This document shows, piece by piece, positions 50,379-58,930 of a stretch of 64,000 bases of DNA. Origin of the DNA: Alcaligenes pakistanensis (GTDB lineage Bacteria; Pseudomonadota; Gammaproteobacteria; Burkholderiales; Burkholderiaceae_B); assembly GCF_014652815.1 (NCBI RefSeq), contig NZ_BMZN01000004.1:375137-439136 (forward strand). Reading direction: 5' to 3'. How positions within the stretch are numbered: the stretch's first letter is position 1; each line of letters begins with the position of its first letter. The notes below the pieces were generated by a model, which saw only the letters and a list, made by a program, of their open reading frames with translations, was not told where the DNA came from and searched no databases. The position numbers and the translations under genes are program-made.

Positions 50379-51398
50379 TTAATCCACCTGCAAGCCAATC
50401 TTGTAAGCCAAGGCTCCAAAACGGTCGATATCATTCCAGATCATGGCCTTGAAGCCACTGGCCTGGGCGGACTCATTTCCTTCTTGCGGCGTATAGCCCA
50501 AAGCCAGCAATTGCGATTGCATGGCTGTATCGGTCAGCGCTTTTTGCACTACGCGATTCAAAGCATTAATGATGTGTTCGGGGGTATGAGACGGTGCCAG
50601 CAGCCCATGCCATTGATCCAGCTCGAAACTGGTGTCACTGACTTCGGCCACGGTGGGCACATGGGGCAGAACGGGGCTGCGCTGAGCGGAAGTGACGGCC
50701 AAGGCACGCAAGTGCCCGGACTCAATCAGGGTTGCCGCGCTGGATAAGGTGACGATGCCAATCGGTACCTGCCCGGCCACCACATCATTTAAAGCTGGGC
50801 CGCAGCCACGGTACGGGATGTGCAACAAAGCCGTACCCCGCAAGTCGTACAACATTTCGCCAGCCAGATGCTGGGGCGTGCCGTTTCCACAGGACGCATA
50901 CGCCAATGACGGTTCTGATTGCTGCTCCAGCACTTGTTCCAGACTCTGGATGTCCGAACCATGCCCCGTCACGATGACTGAAGGCACGAACCCGATATTG
51001 GCGATGGGTGCAAAGTCTTCTTTGGGGTTGAATCCCAGGTTACGAAACACGCCGGGGTTGATCGCAAAGGAGCTATTGGCCATCAGCAAGGTGTAACCAT
51101 CGGCGCGGGCATAGGCTACGGCGCGCGCGCCGATATTGCCGCTGGCGCCGGGACGGTTGTCGATGATGACGGGCTGGCCTAAAGCCTTTTCCAATCTTGG
51201 GCCCAGCTTGCGGGCCAGCAAGTCTGTCCCGCCGCCAGGCGGAAAGGTAACAATCACGGTAATTGGCTTGACCGGGTATTTGACGGCCTGCTCGGCCACC
51301 TCGTCCCTTGCCTGCGCTGCCTGACTGCCCAGGCCCAGCGCTACCATGCCCAGCAAGGCGACTGCTGTCGCCCGCTTCCCCACCTGAAAAACCGCCAT
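50379..51398 (-). CDS. Bug-type tripartite tricarboxylate-like binding protein
   Basis: A 339-residue periplasmic receptor (Bug/TctC family), very common in Alcaligenaceae. A signal peptide ends near SQAAQA. Mature features: VTFPPGGGTDLLARKLGPRLEKALGQPVIIDNRPGASGNIGA, and HIPYRGCGPALNDVVAGQV forms the ligand pocket. The start ATG 51398 is preferred over 51410. It lies 22 bases downstream of nadC on the same strand and probably shares its transcript. This suggests a ligand such as nicotinate, nicotinamide or quinolinate, which at least one Bug protein is known to bind. Confidence 0.88.
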   Translation of the reverse strand: MAVFQVGKRATAVALLGMVALGLGSQAAQARDEVAEQAVKYPVKPITVIVTFPPGGGTDLLARKLGPRLEKALGQPVIIDNRPGASGNIGARAVAYARADGYTLLMANSSFAINPGVFRNLGFNPKEDFAPIANIGFVPSVIVTGHGSDIQSLEQVLEQQSEPSLAYASCGNGTPQHLAGEMLYDLRGTALLHIPYRGCGPALNDVVAGQVPIGIVTLSSAATLIESGHLRALAVTSAQRSPVLPHVPTVAEVSDTSFELDQWHGLLAPSHTPEHIINALNRVVQKALTDTAMQSQLLALGYTPQEGNESAQASGFKAMIWNDIDRFGALAYKIGLQVD

Positions 51399-51420
51399 CA
51401 CACCCAACACGTTTATCTAC

Positions 51421-52320
51421 TCAAGCATCCAAGCCAATATCCAGCACACGGGCACTGTGGGTGATCCAGCCCACAGCGATTCGGTCTACGCCGCAACGGG
51501 CAATGTCCATCGCGGTTTCAGGAGTGATACGGCCAGAGGCTTCAGTTTTGGCACGGCCTGCAACACGAGCTACGGCCTCGGTCAAGGTGACGGTATCCAT
51601 ATTGTCTAAAAGGATACTGTCCACACCCAGTTCCAGCACCTGATCGAGCTGCTCCAGCGTATCGACTTCTACTTCGATGCAAACCAAATGGCCGATATAG
51701 GCACGAGCTGCCTCCACGGCGGCTTTGACGCCCCCAGCAACCGCAATATGGTTGTCTTTGATCAGCACCGCATCGTCCAGACCAAAGCGATGGTTGCTGC
51801 CGCCCCCGACTCGAACCGCGTACTTCTGTACGGCACGCAAGCCGGGCATGGTTTTACGAGTGCAAGTGACTTTGGTGCCGTACGGTGCAATAGCGCGGGC
51901 AATAGAAGCGGTTGCCGATGCCACGCCACTCAAATGTCCCAGAAAATTCAAGGCACTACGCTCTGCCGTCAATATGGAACGGGCCGAACCGCTGATGACT
52001 GCGATCTGCGCACCGGGCGTCAGCACATCCCCATCTTGCAGCTGGGCTTCAAATCGTAGCGTAGGGTCCAGCAATGTAAAAGCCAATCGAGCCAGATCCA
52101 GACCAGCTAACACCCCTGCTTCGCGTGCGACCAAACGCATTTGTGTGCGCGTTGCCGCAGGAACGATGGAGTCCGTCGTCAAATCACCGGCACGGCCCAA
52201 GTCTTCTTGCAAGGTGGCACGCACCAAGGGTTCAAGAATCACATCAGGCAAGGAAGGAACACGGTGAGCCGATGTCTGTGCAGCTTGCACTGCCGGCTGA
52301 GGGGCATTAATTATGCTCAT
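51421..52320 (-). CDS. nadC: Nicotinate-nucleotide pyrophosphorylase (quinolinate PRTase)
   Basis: Converts quinolinate and PRPP to nicotinate mononucleotide with CO2 release, in NAD synthesis. It has 299 residues. Active-site features: TRKTMPGLRAVQKYAVRVGGG (read in parts) with the Arg and Lys that bind PRPP, AVLIKDNHI, EVEVDTLEQL and SILLDNM. The ATG lies inside an inverted repeat that may be an NadQ operator. Upstream on the same strand is the NadQ-type regulator and downstream the Bug receptor. nadA and nadB are not in the window. Confidence 0.95.
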   Translation of the reverse strand: MSIINAPQPAVQAAQTSAHRVPSLPDVILEPLVRATLQEDLGRAGDLTTDSIVPAATRTQMRLVAREAGVLAGLDLARLAFTLLDPTLRFEAQLQDGDVLTPGAQIAVISGSARSILTAERSALNFLGHLSGVASATASIARAIAPYGTKVTCTRKTMPGLRAVQKYAVRVGGGSNHRFGLDDAVLIKDNHIAVAGGVKAAVEAARAYIGHLVCIEVEVDTLEQLDQVLELGVDSILLDNMDTVTLTEAVARVAGRAKTEASGRITPETAMDIARCGVDRIAVGWITHSARVLDIGLDA

Positions 52321-52331
52321 TATGAGTATTT
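52311..52331 (-). promoter_or_regulatory. Inverted repeat over the nadC start codon
   Basis: On the minus strand AATACTCATAATGAGCATAA, a near-perfect palindrome (ATACTCAT-A-ATGAGCAT) that includes the nadC ATG. Together with the second site at 52368-52388 it shares the half-site TGAGCATAA, so it is a candidate NadQ operator. Confidence 0.6.
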
Positions 52332-52367
52332 AAATCGCTAAAAATAAGGCCTATTGGCAAGATGCAT

Positions 52368-52388
52368 TTATGCTATTCCTGAGCATAA
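52368..52388. promoter_or_regulatory. Second inverted repeat TTATGCT-N7-AGCATAA
   Basis: A 7-bp perfect inverted repeat with a 7-base spacer, 48 bases upstream of the nadC start and 26 bases downstream of nadQ. It shares TGAGCATAA with the first site and is probably a second NadQ-binding site. Confidence 0.55.
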
Positions 52389-52414
52389 GCACTGTCAAGC
52401 CATAGGCCCGGTTT

Positions 52415-53359
52415 TTAACGAGCTTGTTTAGCCAGCGGTAATTTACTGCCCGAGATCGCCCGCTCAAACAATACATCCCCACGGAAGCGGAACAGCTTGG
52501 CAGGTCGGCCCGAACCACCCACACTCATGGCGCCGGTTTCTTCAACCAGGGCTTGCTGTTCAATCAAACGTCGAAAGTTCTGTTTATGCAGTCCACGCCC
52601 GGCCAGGGCCTCAACGGCTTGCTGCAATTGCAGCAAGGTAAATTCTGGTGGCATCAGCTCGAACACCACCGGGCGGTATTTGATTTTAGCTCGCAGACGC
52701 GCCAAGCCGGTAGCCAGAATTCGGCGATGATCGTGGCGCATGGCCAGACCCAGCTCGTAGTGCTTGCCCTGCTCCTGTTGCTCACGCTGACGACGGCGAC
52801 AGGACTCGGGCAATAGCTCTGCCTCATAGAGCAGCTCGTAGCGCTGCAATACAAAATCTTCGTTCCAGATTGCGCCTTCCAACCCAAAGCTGTAATTGAC
52901 GCGCTGACGACGCAAAGCCCGCAAGGATTCATCTTGCTCGCACCAGTTCAGCAGCGCTGGCACGATGGTTTCCTGAATAATATTGGGCGCGCCATCCCGC
53001 CGGTCTTCCCAAGGGAAATAGCGGTAGCAATCCTGCCAAATTACCTGGGCCACATCCGGCTGGCCCACTTCCCGCGTCAGCCCCACATAGCTGACCGACA
53101 CAATACGCATTCCCTGCGCGTCAAAACGATCCCGATCCGCAAAGGTATAGAGCTGCTCCACATAGCCCACAGGATGATGCGTTTGAGTTTCCACCCAATC
53201 GCGCAGCCCCGTTTGCAAAGAACGGTGTGTGTGCTGGAACGGTCCGGCGGGCAAGGCTTGGCCGGCATCCGTGGTTAAAACACGGGGCTCGCCGTCGCTA
53301 ACAGCCACTAAAACAGCCACCAGTTCAGCACTGACTACAGGTTCCTGCGTATCGATCAC
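52415..53359 (-). CDS. nadQ: NadQ-type NAD biosynthesis regulator (NUDIX-winged helix)
   Basis: A 314-residue protein. The N-terminal half is NUDIX-like (VSAELVAVLVAVSDGEPRVLT, AGPFQHTHRSLQTGLRDWVE, VEQLYTFADRDRFD), but the catalytic REUXEE residues are not evident, suggesting a sensor rather than an enzyme. The C-terminal half is a winged helix (MPPEFTLLQLQQAVEALAGRGLHKQNFRRLIEQ). This matches the NadQ repressors of alpha- and betaproteobacterial NAD synthesis. It lies next to nadC with palindromic sites between. Control by an NAD-related ligand is inferred. Confidence 0.82.
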   Translation of the reverse strand: MIDTQEPVVSAELVAVLVAVSDGEPRVLTTDAGQALPAGPFQHTHRSLQTGLRDWVETQTHHPVGYVEQLYTFADRDRFDAQGMRIVSVSYVGLTREVGQPDVAQVIWQDCYRYFPWEDRRDGAPNIIQETIVPALLNWCEQDESLRALRRQRVNYSFGLEGAIWNEDFVLQRYELLYEAELLPESCRRRQREQQEQGKHYELGLAMRHDHRRILATGLARLRAKIKYRPVVFELMPPEFTLLQLQQAVEALAGRGLHKQNFRRLIEQQALVEETGAMSVGGSGRPAKLFRFRGDVLFERAISGSKLPLAKQAR

Positions 53360-53766
53360 ATATTCTCCTTCTAAATTGCGCCAACGCGCGTCTGGCGGAT
53401 TATAAGCGAGGCCCTGCCCGCTCCGGCTTGCTGCGACGACCCGAACACGAAATACAGTCAGTACATTATTTTCAGATGATCAAATTATGACCCATGAACA
53501 TCTAAGCCTAAAGAAATTCGTCCAATAGACGTTAAGCGTTTGAACTGTATGTGTTTGCCATAAATGACAAGCAAGCGTTCAGTCAGAGGCCGGATCAGTC
53601 AACAGTTTCACGCTTTGCTCTGCTCCGCCATTCGCAAAAATAGAAGGTTTCTGACAATTCAGGTCGATCACGGACAGACAGAAGCCAATGCCCCTTTTTT
53701 TTGCTTGGCCCCTGCGGGCTTGACCGCTCACCGCATCCCCTTTGTTGTTCTCCTCCAGGATGATGA
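53360..53766. other. Divergent intergenic region nadQ / chemoreceptor
   Basis: No gene is supported in about 400 bases. A possible sigma-28 promoter lies at 53509-53535 (separate entry). The ribosome site AGGA at about 53756 belongs to the chemoreceptor. Confidence 0.5.
53509..53535 (+). promoter_or_regulatory. Possible sigma-28 (FliA) promoter for the first chemoreceptor
   Basis: TAAAGAAA, an 11-base spacer and GACGTTAA resemble the flagellar consensus TAAAGTTT-N11-GCCGATAA (the TAAAG core, 6 of 8 in the second box, exact spacing). The start codon is 231 bases downstream, which is long, so this is only a candidate. Confidence 0.35.
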
Positions 53767-55497
53767 ATGCGTAAGAATTTCCCCATTACCCAGGACGAGG
53801 TTCGTGTCCGGGCCGATCAGTACCTTATTTCAAAAACCGACCTGAAAGGCCGGATCACCTACGCGAACGCTGCCTTTATTGCGATCAGCGGCTTTACCCG
53901 TGAAGAACTAATCGGCAAGGCGCACAACATCGTGCGTCACCCCGACATGCCGCCCGAGGCCTTTCAGGATCTCTGGGACACGATGCAAAGCAAGCGCCCC
54001 TGGATGGGAGTGGTGAAGAACCGGCGCAAGGACGGCGGTTTTTACTGGGTCTATGCCATGGCAGTGCCTATTTACGAAAATGGCACGGTGGCAGGCTATG
54101 CCTCGGTGCGCGTCAAACCGACCCAGGAGCAGATTGACGAGGCGGAGCACCTGTACAGCACCATTAATGAGGGCCGCGCCAAAGGCGTGCGCCTGCATGA
54201 AGGTCGTGCCGTACCTACTGGCTGGCGCAAAATGTTGAGCCAGTTACGTCGCCCCTTCAGCAATTCGCTGCGTGCCAGTCTGTTCCGCATGGGTACGCTG
54301 GCTCTGGCCACCACCGGCACGGCGCTGTACTTCGCCCTGACCGGTGGCGTGCCCCAAGGCTCAGGTATGTGGCTGACGGTTGGGCTGTGTTTGGCCAGCG
54401 CGGTCATGATGGCTTACGGCTGGTTAATTGCGCAGCGCGTAATCCGCCCCCTGGATCAGGCTTCTTTAATTGCCCAACAAATTGCGACCGGTAATTTGCA
54501 GCTGGATATTGACCTGCAGTCCAGCGAAAGCAATTCAGAAATTGGGCAGTTGTATTTCTGCCTGGATCTGATGCGCAAGAGTCTGGTGGGGATTGCCAGC
54601 GATGCCCGCAGCGGTATTGATGCGTCCATCCATGCGGCCCGCATCCTGGAAGTGAACAATACCAATCTGGCCTCACGCACCGAGGATCAAGCAGCCTCGT
54701 TGCAAGAAACCGCTGCCAGCATGGAAGAGCTGACCGTCACCGTGCGCCAGAACGCGGACAACGCGAATCAAGCCAGCCAGTTGGCGGATGCCAGTATGCA
54801 AATTGCCCAGCGTGGCGGTGCCGTGGTGAACGAGGTGGTTCAAACCATGCAAGGTATCCACGATAGCTCGCGTCGTATTGGCGATATTGTCACCGTGATT
54901 GAAGGCATTGCCTTCCAGACCAATATTCTGGCCCTGAACGCCGCCGTCGAATCCGCCCGTGCGGGTGAAGCAGGCCGTGGTTTTGCCGTGGTCGCCGGTG
55001 AAGTGCGCAGCCTGGCACAAAAGAGTTCGCAAGCCGCTGGCGAGATCAAAAACCTGATTGATGCCTCCGTCAGCCGCATGGCCGTAGGGGCCGAGCAAGC
55101 TGCTCGCGCCGGTGCCACCATGGGCGAGGTCGTGGATTCGGTTAAACGCGTCACCGATATTATTGGCGAGATCTCCACCGCGTCGATCGAACAAGCCAGC
55201 GGTCTGGATCAGATCAACGAAGCCATGGCCAAGATGGATGGTGTCACCCAGCAGAACGCAGCGCTGGTGCAAGACCTGGGCAACACCATGAGCGATCTGG
55301 CCTCGGAGGCCTCCGAGTTGGCCGATGCCATCAAGGCCCTGAACACGGGCTCGGTAGACTCCGCTCACACTGCGCCTGCCTTGGCTCAACTGACCCAAGC
55401 CCCCAGCTTGCAGGTGCTGTCTTACCAAAACCCATCACCTTTTCAGGCCAATAGTGCAAAAACAGCGAATGCCCGTTTAGGCGCGATTCGTCGTTAA
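53767..55497 (+). CDS. Aer-type PAS chemoreceptor (methyl-accepting protein) 1
   Basis: A 576-residue energy or redox chemoreceptor. The PAS domain (about 15-125) contains KTDLKGRITYANAAFIAISGFTREELIGKAHNIVRHPDMP, like Aer. Two membrane helices (about 178-222) are followed by a HAMP domain, and a long coiled-coil signalling domain contains the tip sequence GFAVVAGEVRSLAQKSSQAAGEI. The flexible end lacks a NWETF-type tether. In Aer the PAS domain binds FAD and reports respiratory state to CheA. It is followed by a hairpin and a paralogue. Confidence 0.92.
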   Translation: MRKNFPITQDEVRVRADQYLISKTDLKGRITYANAAFIAISGFTREELIGKAHNIVRHPDMPPEAFQDLWDTMQSKRPWMGVVKNRRKDGGFYWVYAMAVPIYENGTVAGYASVRVKPTQEQIDEAEHLYSTINEGRAKGVRLHEGRAVPTGWRKMLSQLRRPFSNSLRASLFRMGTLALATTGTALYFALTGGVPQGSGMWLTVGLCLASAVMMAYGWLIAQRVIRPLDQASLIAQQIATGNLQLDIDLQSSESNSEIGQLYFCLDLMRKSLVGIASDARSGIDASIHAARILEVNNTNLASRTEDQAASLQETAASMEELTVTVRQNADNANQASQLADASMQIAQRGGAVVNEVVQTMQGIHDSSRRIGDIVTVIEGIAFQTNILALNAAVESARAGEAGRGFAVVAGEVRSLAQKSSQAAGEIKNLIDASVSRMAVGAEQAARAGATMGEVVDSVKRVTDIIGEISTASIEQASGLDQINEAMAKMDGVTQQNAALVQDLGNTMSDLASEASELADAIKALNTGSVDSAHTAPALAQLTQAPSLQVLSYQNPSPFQANSAKTANARLGAIRR

Positions 55498-55509
55498 AAC
55501 GTAAAATCG

Positions 55510-55534
55510 GGATCGGCTGTCTCAAAGCCGATCC
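55510..55534 (+). terminator. Hairpin after the first chemoreceptor
   Basis: GGATCGGCT and AGCCGATCC pair around GTCTCAA 13 bases after the stop. The tail is A/T-mixed without a clean T-run, so it is a probable terminator or attenuating element between the two receptors. Confidence 0.55.
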
Positions 55535-55783
55535 TGATAAAACTGACAGCTAGACAAAACAATAAATCTGGGAACCTTCAACTATCCCAGCATTTATAAA
55601 AATAATAATTAACAATAAAATCAAAGCAGTATCCAATTCCAAAGCCTCTTCCAAGCCTTGATTTCTTTATGTCATCAAGCGGACACAATTAGACTCTAAC
55701 GAATATATTAAGTAACAAATTTGAGTCAATATGAAACATAATGATCTGTCCTTTTCCGCCTACGTCTTTAACAGGGCCAGATC

Positions 55784-57439
55784 ATGCGTGAAAACCAAGC
55801 CATTAGCTCTCATGAAACTCAGGTTCCCGAAAAAACCTATTTAATCTCCAAAACCGACCTGAAGGGGCGCATCATCTATGCCAATCCGGTCTTTATCGAG
55901 GTTAGCGGCTACAGCCATGAAGAGCTGATCGGAGCACCCCACAATATCGTGCGTCATCCCCATATGCCTGCGGTGATTTTTCAGGATTTATGGCAGACTC
56001 TGCAGCAACAACGATCTTGGTCGGGACTGATCAAAAACCGCCGCAAAGACGGCGGATTTTATTGGGTCAAGGCACGCGTCATCCCCTTGATAGAAAATGG
56101 TCGCGTCAATGGCTATGCCTCGGTGCGGGTACGTGCCCAGCCCAAAGAAATCAAAGAGGCGGAGTATCTCTATCACTCCATCCAACAACACGGGTTGCGC
56201 GGCTTTCGTCTGCACGAAGGCCAACTGCAAGCGCGGGGCTGGCGTTCCGTCTTGAAAACTCTGCTCCAACCCTTGAACCGCAGTCTGCGCGCCAGCCTGT
56301 TGCGTTTCGGTTTGCTGACTACTTCCTTAGCGACATTGAGCGCAGGCTTATTGCTGGGTAGCGGCGCATCGGGCACCTATCTGACGGCTGGGCTGACCTC
56401 TCTGGGCGTCGTCAGTCTGGCGACCTTGAGCTATGGCTGGATTGTGACTCAGCGCATGATGCAGCCCTTGCACAGCGCCACTCATATCGCCCAGCAAATC
56501 GCTACTGGCAATCTTTTGATCGACCTAAATCCCCAACACACTCGCAGCCAGGAAATTGCGCAGCTGTACTTCTACATGGACATGATGCGTAAAAGCCTGC
56601 TGAGTCTAGCGCGCGACGTGCATCAGGGCATTCAGGCCTCATTGGATGTATCCACCCAGATTGAGGACGGCAATCGGCAATTATCCAACCGCACCGCCGC
56701 CCAGTCCGGCTCCTTGCAGCGTACTGCCGCCAATATGGAACAGCTGACCATGAATGTGCAGCAGACTGCGGACAATGCCAGACTGGCCAATCAACTGGCG
56801 GATCAAAGCCTGTCTACTGCGCGTCGTGGAGGCGAGGTTGTCCAGGACATGGTCAGCACCATGCAGGACATACACAATAGCTCCGAGCGCATTGGCGATA
56901 TTGTGTCGATTATCGAAGGCTTGGCCTTTCAAACCAACATCCTGGCCCTGAATGCCGCCGTCGAATCGGCCCGCGCCGGGGAAGCAGGTAAAGGTTTTGC
57001 TGTGGTGGCTGGCGAAGTGCGCAGCTTGGCGCAGAAAAGTGCCCAGGCGGCGGGGGAAATCAAAAGCCTGGTGGAAGATTCACTGAACCGGATGGCAACC
57101 GGCGCTCATCATGCCAAACGCGCCGGCTCCACCATGGATGAAATCATGCAGTCCGTCTCGGACGTCACGCACCTGATCAGCGAGATTTCCACGGCCTCAA
57201 GCGAGCAAGCCACCGGCTTGGCGCAGATCAACGATGCCGTCTCCACCATGGACAGCGACACCAATGACAATGCTGATCTGGCCCGCAGCCTGGGGGTGAC
57301 CGTGCATGAGCTAAGCCGTCAGGCCCAAGAGCTGAAACTGTCGATCCAATTGCTCAATACGGGTGTGGCCGGCCGCTCTACCTACGTGCCTGACCCCAAT
57401 GCCACCGAGGAACCCGTACCGTTGCTGAAAGTGGCCTGA
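55784..57439 (+). CDS. Aer-type PAS chemoreceptor 2 (paralogue)
   Basis: A 551-residue receptor with the same order of domains as its neighbour: PAS with TYLISKTDLKGRIIYANPVFIEVSGYSHEELIGAPHNIVRHPHMP, two helices near 170-215, HAMP and a signalling domain with GFAVVAGEVRSLAQKSAQAAGEI. The region between the helices and the tail differs most. Upstream lies an AT-rich 285-base gap suited to a promoter. The tandem pair probably arose by duplication and tunes sensing to two redox or oxygen ranges. The stop is 1 base from the convergent DUF445 gene. Confidence 0.92.
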   Translation: MRENQAISSHETQVPEKTYLISKTDLKGRIIYANPVFIEVSGYSHEELIGAPHNIVRHPHMPAVIFQDLWQTLQQQRSWSGLIKNRRKDGGFYWVKARVIPLIENGRVNGYASVRVRAQPKEIKEAEYLYHSIQQHGLRGFRLHEGQLQARGWRSVLKTLLQPLNRSLRASLLRFGLLTTSLATLSAGLLLGSGASGTYLTAGLTSLGVVSLATLSYGWIVTQRMMQPLHSATHIAQQIATGNLLIDLNPQHTRSQEIAQLYFYMDMMRKSLLSLARDVHQGIQASLDVSTQIEDGNRQLSNRTAAQSGSLQRTAANMEQLTMNVQQTADNARLANQLADQSLSTARRGGEVVQDMVSTMQDIHNSSERIGDIVSIIEGLAFQTNILALNAAVESARAGEAGKGFAVVAGEVRSLAQKSAQAAGEIKSLVEDSLNRMATGAHHAKRAGSTMDEIMQSVSDVTHLISEISTASSEQATGLAQINDAVSTMDSDTNDNADLARSLGVTVHELSRQAQELKLSIQLLNTGVAGRSTYVPDPNATEEPVPLLKVA

Positions 57440-57440
57440 T

Positions 57441-58763
57441 TTACACCAAACCCAATAACAAGATCGCGTGCAGGCCCACGCCCACCAGACCGCCCACCAC
57501 TGTGCCGTTAAAGCGTATGTATTGCAGATCGGTGCCCACCGTCAGCTCCAGCTCGCGCACCAATTGCCTGTCGTCCCATTGGCGCACGGTGCGCGAGATA
57601 TGCTCTTTAGCACCTTCGCGTAATTGCTCTGCCAGACCTGCAGCGGCGGACAGCATGTGTTCGTTCAACGTGGCCCGCAGCGTGGCGTCATTATTCAAGC
57701 GTGTGCCAAGGTCCTGGGCCACCTGCCGCAAATGGGCCGCCACGGCAGACTCTTCCTTAGTCAGATCACTACGTACCACACGCATCACATCGGTCCAGAC
57801 ACCATCAATATATTCACCCACCTCTTTATGATGTAAAAAACGCTGCTTGATGACTTCTACCTGCTCCATCAAGTCCGGGTCTTGGCCCAGACGCTGAATA
57901 TAGTCCTGTACCCACTGCTCGTAGTCTTTGCGCAAAGGATGCTCGGGTTCACTCAGAATGGTTTGAACTTCATCGACCAGCGCCCGTGCCAGACGGTCGG
58001 CCATCTTGCCCGATAGCTCGTCTACGGAGGTCATTACGCCCACCATCGCCAGCAGCTTGGGCCATTCACGCTGGGCGTAGCGTACCAACACATCAGCTAC
58101 ACGCTGCTTGACCGCCTCATTGGACAGATAGCCCCCCAGTTGCTGCAAGACTTCATCCAGCAAGCGTTGGTGGCGTGCATTACGCGTCAACAAACCCAGA
58201 ATCTGGGAAGTGGAGCCAGCCATATCCACCCGCATCAAATAGGCTCGTACCCCATCCGTCAGAGCTTGTTTGACGCTGCGCTCATCCAGCAAACGCAGGG
58301 CCTCAGCCATGGCAGTTTGCAAAGCGCGGCTAACACGTTCACTTTGCTCGGGTTGCGACAGCCACTGCCCCAAACGAGCTGCCGGGTCCAGGCTGCGCAG
58401 CTTTTCCAGCAACATGGCGGAATCCAGAAAATGGTCACGCACAAAAACACCCAGGCTTTCACCCAGACTATTTTTCTTGTTAGGAATGATGGCAGTGTGC
58501 GGGAATGGCAGACCCAGCGGGTGCCGAAACAAGGCCACTACGGCAAACCAGTCTGCCAAGGCCCCTACGGTCGCCGCTTCGCTAAAGGCACGCAGCCAGG
58601 GCCAAAATGCCGCAATGGGAGCGGTTTCGCCTTGCCGCATCATGGCGTGGCTCAAGAGAAATAGGCAGATGGTCAACGCCAACAAAGCCAGGGCACTGCG
58701 CTTCATACGGCGCAGGCGGCGTTCGGGCGAGTCAGGGCGAGAGGGCGAAGTAGGCATTTCCAC
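57441..58763 (-). CDS. DUF445-family membrane protein
   Basis: A 440-residue protein. One membrane helix sits near the start (LALLALTICLFLLSHAMM), with FSEAATVGALADWFAVVALFRHPLGLPFPHTAIIPNKK, the hallmark of DUF445. A long helical middle follows, then a C-terminal helix (IRFNGTVVGGLVGVGLHAILLLGLV). The family is widespread, and its molecular role is unknown to me beyond membrane association. It is convergent with the chemoreceptor and probably a single gene. Confidence 0.9.
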   Translation of the reverse strand: MEMPTSPSRPDSPERRLRRMKRSALALLALTICLFLLSHAMMRQGETAPIAAFWPWLRAFSEAATVGALADWFAVVALFRHPLGLPFPHTAIIPNKKNSLGESLGVFVRDHFLDSAMLLEKLRSLDPAARLGQWLSQPEQSERVSRALQTAMAEALRLLDERSVKQALTDGVRAYLMRVDMAGSTSQILGLLTRNARHQRLLDEVLQQLGGYLSNEAVKQRVADVLVRYAQREWPKLLAMVGVMTSVDELSGKMADRLARALVDEVQTILSEPEHPLRKDYEQWVQDYIQRLGQDPDLMEQVEVIKQRFLHHKEVGEYIDGVWTDVMRVVRSDLTKEESAVAAHLRQVAQDLGTRLNNDATLRATLNEHMLSAAAGLAEQLREGAKEHISRTVRQWDDRQLVRELELTVGTDLQYIRFNGTVVGGLVGVGLHAILLLGLV

Positions 58764-58880
58764 AGTCTATGCGTAGTTCAACAGAAAAACCGCACTGAAT
58801 AGTGTCATCCCAAGTGGCGCAAATACACGAGGGCGCGGCCTCCTATTGTGACGCTGTCTTTTTCTAGCTGTCCACAAACG

Positions 58881-58908
58881 GATCAGCCTGGGCGAACCCA
58901 GGCTGATC
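58881..58908 (-). terminator. Perfect hairpin at the end of the VWA gene cluster
   Basis: GATCAGCCTGGG and CCCAGGCTGATC pair perfectly around CGAA, just after the VWA gene on the minus strand. The following bases are mixed rather than a T-run, but the 12-bp GC-rich stem is probably the 3' end of the operon. Confidence 0.7.
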
Positions 58909-58930
58909 AAAGCACGAGACCACGCAGCGT

